This document shows, piece after piece, positions 48,901 to 60,900 of a stretch of 64,000 nucleotides of DNA. The notes under the pieces are model-generated. The model ran no database searches, was not told where the DNA came from, and saw nothing but the letters and a program-made list of their open reading frames with translations. Numbering within the stretch: position 1 is the first letter of the stretch; each line of letters starts with the position of its first letter. The translations under genes and the position numbers were made by a program. The DNA is taken from NCBI GenBank assembly GCA_014338405.1, contig JTDE01002173.1, forward strand, positions 62,001-126,000. The letters are read 5' to 3'. Source of the stretch: Paragonimus skrjabini miyazakii (Eukaryota > Platyhelminthes > Trematoda > Plagiorchiida > Troglotrematidae).

Positions 48901-51900
48901 TGTCTGTCTTATATGACCTACATGTTTTACGTGTGTGACTGATGACAGCAAACGAGATGTTAACATATATTTCCTTCCGGCACTGAAGAACTCTGTGCAT
49001 TTGGAGGCACCTTTATTCTCCCTAATAACTATAGAAGAAATACTTCGCGAGATGTTAACATTTCGTTTACTCTGTTCAGTTACGAACGTAAGACCAGAAT
49101 ATGTGGGACATGCGGATAACAAAACTGTTACAGAAGACTGCTCTAACTCGTACATGCCCAGTGACTGAGTTGCGGTTGTTACTTCCAACTGAATGTCGCC
49201 CAATTGTGATCTACCGAGATGTTCTATCTCACATGCAATCTATCAGTACACTTGCAGTTGAGGTAACGTCTCTATCGGTACAACGGATCGGCGCGTACGA
49301 CAGAAAATGACTGAACATATGCCTAAGTGGTTGGCGCGCGCTATGACGCAACAGACTGGCTACAGAGCGACTGAGATAAAATCCGTCCTCATTCATTGCT
49401 ATACACGTCATGAAAACAGGTCAAGTTTTTGACCCTCCAACTCGTTCCAAGTATTGTTGCGTAATCAGAATCAGAAATTGCTTATTGCCGCTGCGTCAGT
49501 GTCAATCAATACTCGCCGTCCGGCCCCGTGTGTGTGTGTGTGTGTGCATAAACTGTTGACTCACGCAGTTTGTTTGCCTTGGAACTTATAACAATCCTTG
49601 TTTCGTGTAAACCCAATCGTTGATTGTTTCCATTATTGATGCTATTCTCATGTCCTGTATGTTCTAATGTTCGAGGAGAGTAAACGAAATGTTAACACCT
49701 CGCGACGTTTTCCTTCTGTCGTTATTGATGAACTGGATCAAAGGAACTCAGTGTTTTAAATCCTGATTTTAGTTAGTTTTGCATTCTCCGTGTTGAATGT
49801 TGGGTGGATGGTGAGTTAAATAATGGTTTTGTTAAAAATAACGAGGGTCTTTCATCAAAAACAGTACAATTACAAGCTCAAGTGATAACTATTAGGGGGC
49901 TCATTCAGCGGACTCTTTATACATCGGTTTTGCGATGGTCACCTTATTGTACTATTATCGGTCTCCAGGTTAATTCCATTGACGTTTGAAAGGCAGTCAA
50001 AACTACCAAAATTACACAAGGCAGATAACGAAACAGAAACTTCAGTGCTGCATACTTCGTGAAGAATCGGCGTGCATCGATGTAGCAAAGGACCATAGCA
50101 CATAAACGAGTGACCAACGACCCAACCGAATTCACTGGAAGACCACCAACGATCACCGCTTTTCATCCCAAGTACTGCCGACATAGCATATTTCAGAGCC
50201 ACTGCATGCCCACCGTTCGTTCGCACAATGCCCTTAGGGTTACCTGTAACAAAAAATACATGGGGCACTTAATCACGCGCTATATTATAATATGCAACAT
50301 TTTAAGAAACCATGTCCTGTCTGTCAAATGCCACAAGTTTACAGAGTATGAACTTGAGAGGAAACAGATCGGTCCAATCTAGAATGAAAGACAGAATGAA
50401 ACTGCTTAAGGATGACACATTTTCATTTAATCTGATCAAAATTATTGAGCAGAAGTTTTCCTTTATATTTACAACGCTTGGAAGAGAACAGAAAAGTCAA
50501 CTTTCAATAACAAAAACTAGTCAGCAAAACACCCTTACACTCTTTAATACAATAACTCCAAAACAGGGGAAGAGAGGTTTGCAGCAAATTTATAAACACT
50601 TAAAAAGGAAACGCTGTTAACAAAGCTTAAACTGACGTTATTATTTATACTGCCAGTTTGTAGTATGAAAGTCTTGTAGAATGTAAACAGATCTTAGTAT
50701 GAGAAATCCAACTAAAATTCAAACTTCTCACACGTGAGTCACTTCAACAATGCTGCCTGCTATGCTAGTGGCACACGAGTGTGAGTGAATCAGTTCAGTT
50801 TTGTGAACCTTCCAAAGTTAGAATAATTTCAAATAGACCTTCAAAATGTACGAAGTGTAGCACCCAGATTGCAATTCAAGTGCTTAGAGACATCCAAAAC
50901 ATGCTCACTCTAACACATAAAGGGAACGAAAGTAGCAAAAGATAACTTGCAGCTCCATCTTTTCTGCGAATATGTTTTCGACTTTCAATTAACACCAGTT
51001 ACGGCCGGGATAGGAGTTCTGTTTGTTGTCGTCATATGCGAATTAATGAGTCTTCAAAACTCAATTTGAACTGAATACTTTTCAGAGAACGAAAAGCCGG
51101 GTAACAAAACCCTTGAATGGATGTTTGGAACGATCTCCTCAGACCATCTTAATTCGTCTCAGAATTGCACCTTACTTGTTAAGAAAGCTAACTGGTTACT
51201 TCGAATGCCTAATAAATAGTTCTGGATGCTACATTCTGCTGGTCTTCCATTAATGTTCAACTCACTGGTGCATTCTAATCCCCAACTAAACAGTCAAGGT
51301 GTTCACCCCTATTTCCTGAACAACATTGACTTTATTAAGAAAGCAAATTTGAGAAGACAAATGTGATCACAACAGTTCGACCGTTTTCACACACACAGAA
51401 GTATCTAAGTTTGAAATAAATCTTTGTGCATTAGCAGCATGCCAGGGATTATTTAATTTTGACCTAAAGAATCTTTTGTTAGCCAAATAACCCAGTGAAA
51501 AATTGCCACTATCCGTTTAAAGTAACTTACGAAGGCTAAAACATCACACAAGTGACTTGATTTGCAGAACATAGCTATTCGACATTCTAGCACACCCAAT
51601 CTGGGATAACTACACAGTCTCTGCAGTGACACATAATCAAGCAACGTTTTCAAACGCAGACTTGGCGCGCACATTTAAGAGACCTAGTCGTCTACAGAAA
51701 ACTTGGCCACCACAATCGTTAACTTATAGTGATACAGCTTAGAATATTTCACAAATGCTTCCAGTTTATCCTTCTGTAAACTTGTATGGTATATATGTTT
51801 GATAGACTGGTGTTTTAATATACTACTGCCAGCACAAATTCCTCCGACTTTTATTCAGCAAACCAAAATATTCAGTCCTTATTTCGAAGTTAAACGTTAG

Positions 51901-54900
51901 CTTTCGGTTAACCACCAAAACTCGTTTCGTCATCCCACTAGTAGCACACATGTTTACTAAAAATTTAGTCAATTTGTAAAATAGCCCCGGATATGAAGTC
52001 TGACCTAATTTAATTGAATCGCATCCAGTCACACGCATTGGGAGGCGTGCTTGCTGCACACGTCATTAGGAAAACTTTGATAAACTTTGTGTGGTTAATC
52101 CAAAACTGAAGTGACAAGGGTAGCAACATCAGTGGATAATACGTCTGTTTATTGTTTTATATGCTATTGTCACACCCTGTAAGTGAGCCTCAGCAAACAT
52201 CGTGGCAAGATAAACTGCCTAACATTTGTATTGGACACAAAAGGCGTTAATCAAACTGGGCAACTTGAAACCCAGAAGTGAGCAAAACGAAGAGTACTAC
52301 ATGTTTGCAATTATCTACTGCCGCAAAAGCACGTGGTCGGCTCACCGACGACTCACCCTAATCAACTGTTAGTTCAAGCGTCAGCGGCTCGAAATCAAGG
52401 TCAAGGAGGTGACTCTAGTGAAGTAGTAACTAAAAGCTTACGTAAGCTAAGCGTCGATTTTGATAGCGAAATTCGTAATCTATGTAAATCTTCTGATAAG
52501 TTCAAACCGTTCGCGATGGCAGATCGTTTGTTTCGACCACTGTTTAGTTTTTACAAAACGCGCAATTCCTACGAGAAGCACACGCTTCTAAATTGTCACC
52601 TCTTTGTCCCCTACTGCGCTCAAACTTTCTGGCACGCGGTGATGTAGTGGTTATCATTCACACTGATAACTACTTAAAAACAACCGACCTTAGTGTTTGA
52701 CTAGGGAAACGTTGCAATTAGCACGCGTTTGCAAGGTTCAGTGTGCTGACACTATTGAGGGCCGATTATCTATACAGCTAAGCTCCACACTCTATTTAAT
52801 AAAATCACCGTCAATGCAGAGGGTTGTAGTGAAAACTATGACTGTCTTTCCGTTATATCTAAATGCCTAGCCATTAAGTGACACTCCTTGTTGTAGGTCG
52901 CCCCGACCACACGGAAGTCCAGAACACATAAACTATTATGATTTTCATCCCATCTATTAAGGAAAGTATGTTTCTGTTCAGATATGCTATGCTCCATCAA
53001 TCATGTCATTTGTTTAGAAATACACTTTAATATACAATCTGCATATTGCTAAAACCAATACAATTACCTGCGGTGTCAGACTACCCAAATTTTGTTGTTG
53101 TTACATCCTGTCAAGAAAAACGGATTCTCCCCCAGTAAGCAACCTTTCCATATGCTCTTTCGAAATGTATCTTTGTCCAGAATAGTCACTTCTGTTGGAC
53201 CACCTATCGAGATCTGAAAGTTGCTGAACTCTACAAAATTAAGTTGGTCTCTAGTTTAATCGAGGCTTGTCTTCTTCTTCTACAGGATTTTTAGCTGGTA
53301 TTTATGAAACTGTGCTTCCTTGGCATTTTTTGCAGGAAATCTAATAATCCGTAAGCCTACTAGTAAGTAATCTTCCGTTTTGCGACCAGAAACTGCGATG
53401 ACATTTTACGGTTTGTCTACACAACACGTTTCACGGGACCGAAGGGTCAACGTTAGCACTCACTATTCATTACGGGTGAAAACACATAGGGAGTATTACA
53501 TTACAACTAAAACCTTGATGTAAATAAAACCATCAGTATCATCTTCAGTTCGCTCTGTTGGTTTAAAAACACGGAGAGAGGTTTCGGAAGACATGACGAT
53601 ATAGAAAATTGATATGAGTAGTTTACAGACACACCTATGCATTGTTGTTAGTGGTCTGTCCACATTCACAATATTGTGGATATTTAATTACACACTTTTA
53701 ATTATGCCTTGTTTGATTTGCACTTCCTGTCCCAGGTGTGGTTATTATGATCAAATATCGGTCGATAATTTTAAGCTGCTAAACCTACCGGTGGTTCCAG
53801 ACGTGTACAAAATGTACAATGGATGATTGGCTTCCACCGGAACAGGGTCATGAACTCGAGCTTTGCTCATCAATTCCGACCAGTCGAGCCACCCTCTGTC
53901 TTTGTCCACAGGGATTGCGTCAAATTCTGGCCTATTGTACAGGATACGACACCGTACTGAATCGGGATTGCCTGCTAGTTCACAAGCCAAATCCACAGCC
54001 GGTTTGTATGCAATAAGTTTCTGTCTTTCTTTGCCGTACGAAGCCGAAACAATCACTTTTGGCTAAAATTGAGGAAGTAAATGGGCTCGGGCAGAAAAGT
54101 TTTATATACATAAAGTCCGCATATTCTTAAATATCCCAAACGCTCGGAGTTTTTGGTTTGACTGTAGATCAGACAGGACTAACTGTCATACGACGTCCCT
54201 AATGTGAATAGATTCTTTGCGGGTTTTGAAACAAAATTTTACCCTCTCTTTTGCAGACAGTCACCAGACGCCCAATTTGAGGATGAAAATTACGAAATGC
54301 TGGCACTTTGCGCACCAGCATTAATCACAAATTTGTAATTAACATGAAAACAGAAGCAAACTCTAAATTAAATCCCCGAATGTTCACAATGATCTGGATA
54401 GTGGGTGAAAGTCGTAACTAAACCTATAGTAAGCGGAGTGTGACAAGCGTTTTTGAAAACATAATTAGCTGTCGAATGTTAATTAGTAAGGCTTTGGTAT
54501 AGATGATTACGTATGACTTTTGAGCAGTAATCACAAGTGTATTTAATAACATAATACTGAGGTTTTGACATGTGGTCTGGAAACGCATTGCGATGAATGA
54601 AACAGTGTCTAACCGATGAATGTTCGCAACTAAGATATGTGCCGATTTCTTTCTCTACGTACTAGGGAGCAACTGGTCGTCAGACGCTGCATGCTGTGGA
54701 CCTAATTGAGAGTGGCACACACATTATCCAACCTGACCTGTATCTTCCATCATTTCACTGAAGATTTGTCGTTTGTGTTTTTCTAATGGTCACAGGTTTA
54801 GGAGTGACAAGAACGTGCTAAAAGAACCTCAGTCGCAAGTTCTCCTTATCAACCAATCTATTAAAATGGTTCAGTTGAACTCAACGTTCCAAATGAACAC

Positions 54901-57900
54901 TTGGTTTGAATAACCTCTTCGAACTGGTAATAAAGAACGAACGACTACCTTAGTTAGGGGTTAGCAATCTTCCAAGATACTGCATGAATTACCTCAAAAA
55001 GAGACTTGTTTATTGCCACATAAAACAATGTTTTCGGAGCTTACACACAAACTTCGATACCCACTGTTTAAAGTAGTCAAATTAAGAAGACGGTCTGAGA
55101 GAACACAACTGGCCATAACAGAAATAAGCCTTGTGTTTACAGATTTAAAAACTGTTAGACTGTAAACGGTTTTCTCTTCTCTACGTTAACTATTTTGAAC
55201 GTTGATTGAGTGCTAAAGAATTGCGAGCTATACTCATTTATGGTATACTCTGGATTCGCTTTTCCTATAGTCAAACTAATCATAAGGATGTATAACGTCT
55301 ATAAGTGTTAAAACATTTTCGGTGCACGCTTACAGACCGGTTGGAAAAGCTCGTTTAGACATTTGTTCCAGGAATACGGCTGATCGTTTACAATACAGAA
55401 TAGAAGCTGGCAATTGGGGTTCACCCCGAGTAATCCATACGTCCGTCATTGAGCGCAACTCACGTGAGCAGTTTCGCTGTCGACAAGCGGCATCTTATCC
55501 AAAACACATCATGGGTGGCACTAAAACTCCGGTCACGCTTCCCTAAGGTAGTCCTGTTGACCACTGTATATTGAACTCACATTAGAAACTGCTGGGCTTT
55601 TTCAAGTTCCTGAAATTTTCTTCGCAGCAATCTTAACCTGCAAAGTGAGGAACTCGACTGGTGGTCTTAGTCCGCTCCCTTCAACCTCAACATCTAAATA
55701 CGAAATGGCCGGACCTTATGGGAACTATTCAGCACCCACTTGACCTCTGTTTCATGAGGATGGTCAGAAGATCATATCTGATTCTTATCCATGTCACTTC
55801 CACTAACCGTCAATCCATGGTCACATCTTGTCACGCACACTACGCTTGTAATTATCAACTATACGCAAAACAAAGCAGACGATAATTATCTGAAATTGTT
55901 GGACATGAGTGGCTGTGGGGTCAAATCTCGCTAACGAACTAGCTGCGAAGCGGGTCATGCAAAATCGATCAATACAGTGGTTACAGGCGCAAAGTGGTCA
56001 AACATCACAAACCTCATTCGATGTGTATAACAAATGTGATCAGCAGACTGTAGCTTCGAATACCAGCTGACAGTCTGTAAACATCATATGCAGAAGCAGA
56101 ATAAGTGAGCATGAAATTGATTTGGAGTTTACAGTCAGTAAGTTCAAGGAGACTATGCTGAAACTGGTTGGTCAGAATAACCGAACCGAACAAGTTAGAC
56201 TGTGATTAGTAGATATTGGAAGCAGTCTGATAAGTTCATCTATGAACAAGAACAAAGACCTAGTAGGGAGGTACGTTTGTACGCTAAAAGACCAGCTGCT
56301 GTAAGGAAAGCGGGATAGTTTGTGCAGTAATTTGTTACGAATTAAATATTCATGTGCCTATTAAGCCCACTAAACATGAGACTAGTCGATCATAGCACCA
56401 GCGCGCTAATTTATTCGGCGAGACAAGTGAGAAAAACTGACCAGAAAATGTGGTCACAGTAGGAGGGTTCGTATGACTTTAAACTTTACAGTGAGATTCG
56501 CCTGCAGTTTTGTGTCATGTAGCCACCTAATAATGTGCTTAAAACAGCAATGTCAGGAGCAGCTAAACGACTAACCTTAGTTGGCAATAATCTAGTGGAA
56601 CTAATTACACATGAGACAGTAATTTGTATATCTGTATGGTCTGGTATGGACTGCGTTGTTTATGCTTCAATTTTACAGTTTCAAGAACAAGTGCTTGGCA
56701 CGTGAACAACGCTTCTGCCGCAACAAACTGAACCATTTTAATGAAAACGTTTGAGCCAGTTTGACCGAGGGTGAAAGTTATGTCGGCGCTGTGTAGATTC
56801 TACCATTGCAATGATAAAACCATCTCGACTGAATTATTTCTTTTAACATCCCAATAGAAGTAATCCCACAGCCGATCGATCGGGCAACGGTCAGCTAGCA
56901 GCTATGGATTGTTGGCTGTTTAAGGTAGAGCAACAGCTCAAAATGATCATTAATCACTCAGTCACGCAAACGAGAAACAGCATCATCTACAAGTCCGCTC
57001 ATTGTTTCAACTTTACTGAGTTTAGTGAGTCTCATGTTCCACGTAGCTTTGCGTTTGTGCACAAACGAAGATGATCAAAGACTAGCACAGGTTAAAGTTA
57101 GACGAAACTATCTTGATTTTCACAGTGTGCTAAACTTTGAACCCAGTGGTTCCAATAGGTGGAAATCCGTAGCGGTGGCTCACTAAAAGACGGTGAAATT
57201 GGTAATCACTCGTAGATTTTTAAACAAACTTATCAGCTGGGCTACCAATCAAAAGAGGCAGACAGTGCTATCGGTCTCAAAGTACGTTAAGGGTCGCAAA
57301 TCTGTTGTGTGAACTAACACTTGTGCATTCCAAACAAAATTCACATACCTTTCGCATCAGAACTTAGAACTAGGCAAGGCAAACACTGTAGGAAGTTAAC
57401 GAGACCGCCCCGGAATTATACTGTTTGGCAGGTCATAATCAGGGATCGAACAATCTTTGATCAAGTGCCAAAATAAGTCACAATAAATAATGCGCGAAAT
57501 CCTGTGGAAGTTAGAGAAGGGTTTAAAACTCCACATGGCTAGGTAGTAACAACGATTATCCGAAATTTGAAGGTCAAATATGTTTTGACCTCCATAGGTT
57601 GTGGTCGAGTGGATCAACTTGTCAGCAGACCAAACAACCAATTCGTCTTTATTAAAATCATATTGCTCTGATATGCCTGTCTGACTGATTGCATTTGCTT
57701 TGTCTGTCCTGATTTTCCGTATGCCCTGAAACTATTACAGCCAATACAACTGTTGGCTCGGGAATGACCCATAACCATGTATACTCGACCAATGGTCTGT
57801 CACATTCAGGTCAACCTAATTAGCCATGTCAAGTCTTAGCGTCAGGCATGAGATAATATCAATAACCGTAGTAACCGACTAAGTTGTTTCGAACCAATGA

Positions 57901-60900
57901 ATGCTTAGTCTTTTATGAAAGATCACACAGGCTTCGATGTTAATTACGTCACCTATGTGCCTTCTTACAAGCAGTTATTCGTTTGGGTTCCTTGGAACTT
58001 TCATTCATTCGTTCTTAGTGGTTGTTATACTTGAGTCTTTCTGACGGTTGGTTACTGTACTCGAATGTTTGGTGCACTGAGCTGGCGCCTATTCGAGGCC
58101 CAAACAGTCAGCGTGTTTAGGTACAATTGTTGATCTCAGCTTGGGTGAGAACTAATATTTTTAATATAGCCGCCTTATCCTGAATGTATCTTTTATTTCT
58201 AACTAATCAGATGGTTTTTTATTTTGATGCTCAGCGTAACAATTCTTCAAAAAAGGCATTATATATTCTTCGGCCACTCAATATGTACGTTCTAGAGTTA
58301 TGAAAACATGAGTATATGTCTCCCACCCCTATTGTCAATTTCCAAAACCTTTCGTCCAGCGTAATCGAACAAGTGACCCAAGTTGTTTCATTTCAGTGTA
58401 CAATTACTACTGACCAGGTTTAACAACAACTACATGCAGTAAACAATTTCTGAAAGGTCCAAGTTCTAAATTAGAGAAAGCAAACTTGACAGTCGTATTT
58501 GTTGCACTTTTCAGGCCCAACCGAGTAAGTAGATCAGTGTTGATGGTCAAAAACACAAAGGAACTTTGCGGAAGCACGTTCTACGAACGCACGGTGATAT
58601 CTATTAAACATTCTTAACAGTCTACACCGATTTACGGACTTCACTGAGTTTTGGAAAGGCTATAAAAATAACCCAAGAATTAGCTATACTTTCTCACTTC
58701 TATGGTTCACATAGCGTAGCAACGGACTAAGATTCATCAATTGTGCAGCCACAAAAAACCGATACTGCGCTTGTAGTGAATTTTGCCAGTGAACCTCTAC
58801 ATTTCTTTTCCCTTGAAATCTATCAGTCATTGGTCATTAGTCAGCAAACCAATAAGCATACATTATAAAGGCCAGGTGGTGAGCTACTATCATAATACTT
58901 CTTATTCCTAGGCGATACTTTGCATTCCCCCCTGCATGTGATGTTGATGAGACCGGACAAAGTAGACCAAGTTTTTCGCCATTTTTGTTGTCATTACAGA
59001 GGCAAAAAGTGTGCACACACATCTCTCAGCTCCTTCTAAGGCTGTGGCGGATGATCGCAGGTTAAACACGGACAGATGATTATTTTTAACTCATAAGAAA
59101 TTCGAGCGCAAGAGTTAAGGAAAATGGCTCACATATCTTCCCGCCGCTATGGTGGAGATCGTCCCGTGGTCTAGCTAACAAATGACTGGGTTATCACGTT
59201 ATGGACATATTCATGAATCGTAGGTTCTGATACCGTGGGTATGTTGTCGATGAGTCCCGACATGGTGGAAGTGACCATCTGCATCTTTGCCGGTGGTCAC
59301 CGGGACCGAATACTAACAAAATCATACCACATATCTTCGTAATTACTAAACAGTCTCTTAATAATAAGTCACTGCTTCTTACCAAATGTATGCTACAGTG
59401 GAATAGGTGTATAGAGCTACAAAACGGATAGATGTTTTAAAACATGTCGAAGAAATAGCACGTTTTGACCCAATCTCACACTTGATGTATGCAAAACACC
59501 GTGGCACAGATTTTTTAGGTGATCAGAATGTGCGGACAGCCTAGGGGACAATCAGGCAGATAAACCATTTTTTGACTGTTATCGCGTCTGCAATCCGAAG
59601 CAATCAGTTGGTCCCAGCTATGTAACTGACGTAAAGCTCCCAATTTACATTTATTTAAAGTAACCGGATTAATCAATACCACGCAGCTGATTAGATCAGT
59701 AAGTTGAGTTATTGTGAAGTTAACATTCGATAGCATCATGCCGTTAGGTGAAGGCATATGGTTCTTTGTTAACTTGTCTCAACATGAATGCACTCGTTTC
59801 GCAAGTCGAACACACAGAAGCTGAACGACGAGGCGTTTAAGCACTGGGCAAGCAGGAAGAAATGCCGCAACCTTTCACAAGCTGATTAGATTTAAGCACA
59901 GTTACGAAATAATTCCACTGTGAAGTTAAAAACGAGTTAGAGGCAAAGGAGTTGTAGATCTCGCAATAGTTACACCCTCTTAGAGAGAGCCTTTATCTAC
60001 TGATTGAACCTAGTGAAAATTAAACATGCAAACTTTATGGGTGATAGTCATCAGTTGGCACTTGTTGTTTCAAAAAGACTACCAACAGGTTGGATGGGTT
60101 TACCAATTAACTGAAGACCAGCTACGAATAGGGCTGAATCAATCATTATTTTTGTGTTTGTGTGTGTGCCGACTCTTCTGGTTTGGATGGGGGATCGAGC
60201 CAGTGCAAACCTCTTTTGCTTGGTTCGGTTCACCGCCCGAGTTCTACTTGATATTAAGAGAGCATCTGTCAGTATACGTTCTTTTTGGTTTAGGAAACCC
60301 CATTTTACAACGGTCAAGTAACACTAATCAAAATGATGAAACATACTTTCGAATTTATTCTGTTTACGATAGGGAAATAAGTACAGCACAGTTAAAACTG
60401 AAGTACGATCTGACGGCTCAGATTTCTCTGGGCAGTCTTACCAGGCTTGCCAAGCAGGTGGCCTACAAATTATGGAGCCGATTTGATGATTCTGCTTGTC
60501 TTCACTAATATACCCATTAACTTTCAGCGTGTACACTGTTCTTTTACTGGTTATAGCTATATATTCACTAAAGGCAGCAGTTCTAAGTTCCCCAAAATCT
60601 GGTGTAGTTGTAAATCACGTGACATACTGGTCTACGGAGTCATTAATACTTGGACTTTTTATTCCAGTGGATTCCGATAAGATTGTTAGCCTACCACTAA
60701 GGATCTAAGACAATAGCTGACCGTCAGACTCACTTCATAACTTCATGGATAAGGTTTTGCTATTGTGAATCCAATTTTAGCCAGACCGCCAAAGTAGCGG
60801 GAAATTATGGCTATTCAGCGACCTCTGACAGTCAAGCAGGATTGTTGATGAAAGACATATCAATATATATTCAACAAATCAGTCAATATTGATAAATTAT

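Larger units (their letters stand above)
49090..49710 (+). mobile_element. Penelope-like element (family B) fragment, antisense in an ACSS3 intron
   Basis: Frames in order give ITKLLQKTALTRTCPVTELR (compare LINSIKRTFNAAELRVL), then SHAIYQYTCS, stop, GNVSIGTTDRRVRQKMTEHM and PKW. These match the GIY-YIG region ISHCIYQFTCNCKESYIGRT to KEHLPKW. Then come SVSINTRRPAPCV (compare AVAINRLKPALCV), a GT microsatellite, and a 3' UTR with a hammerhead relic at 49671-49705. The RT part is absent. Several stops and frameshifts mark it as old. It runs against the direction of the host gene. Confidence 0.75.
47826..50055 (-). other. ACSS3-like intron between exons 3 and 4
   Basis: 2.23 kb, GT-AG. Holds a tRNA-headed SINE, a family 2 tRNA-like repeat, three hammerhead relics and a PLE fragment on the strand opposite to the gene. 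Confidence 0.8.

Noticed and set aside
48832..49203. 123-codon minus-strand open frame
   Set aside because: Runs across the tRNA-like repeat, hammerhead relics and PLE fragment; an artefact of repeats, not a gene.
60026..60508. 160-codon open frame with hydrophobic stretches
   Set aside because: Antisense within an ACSS3-like intron with no recognisable motif; likely chance.
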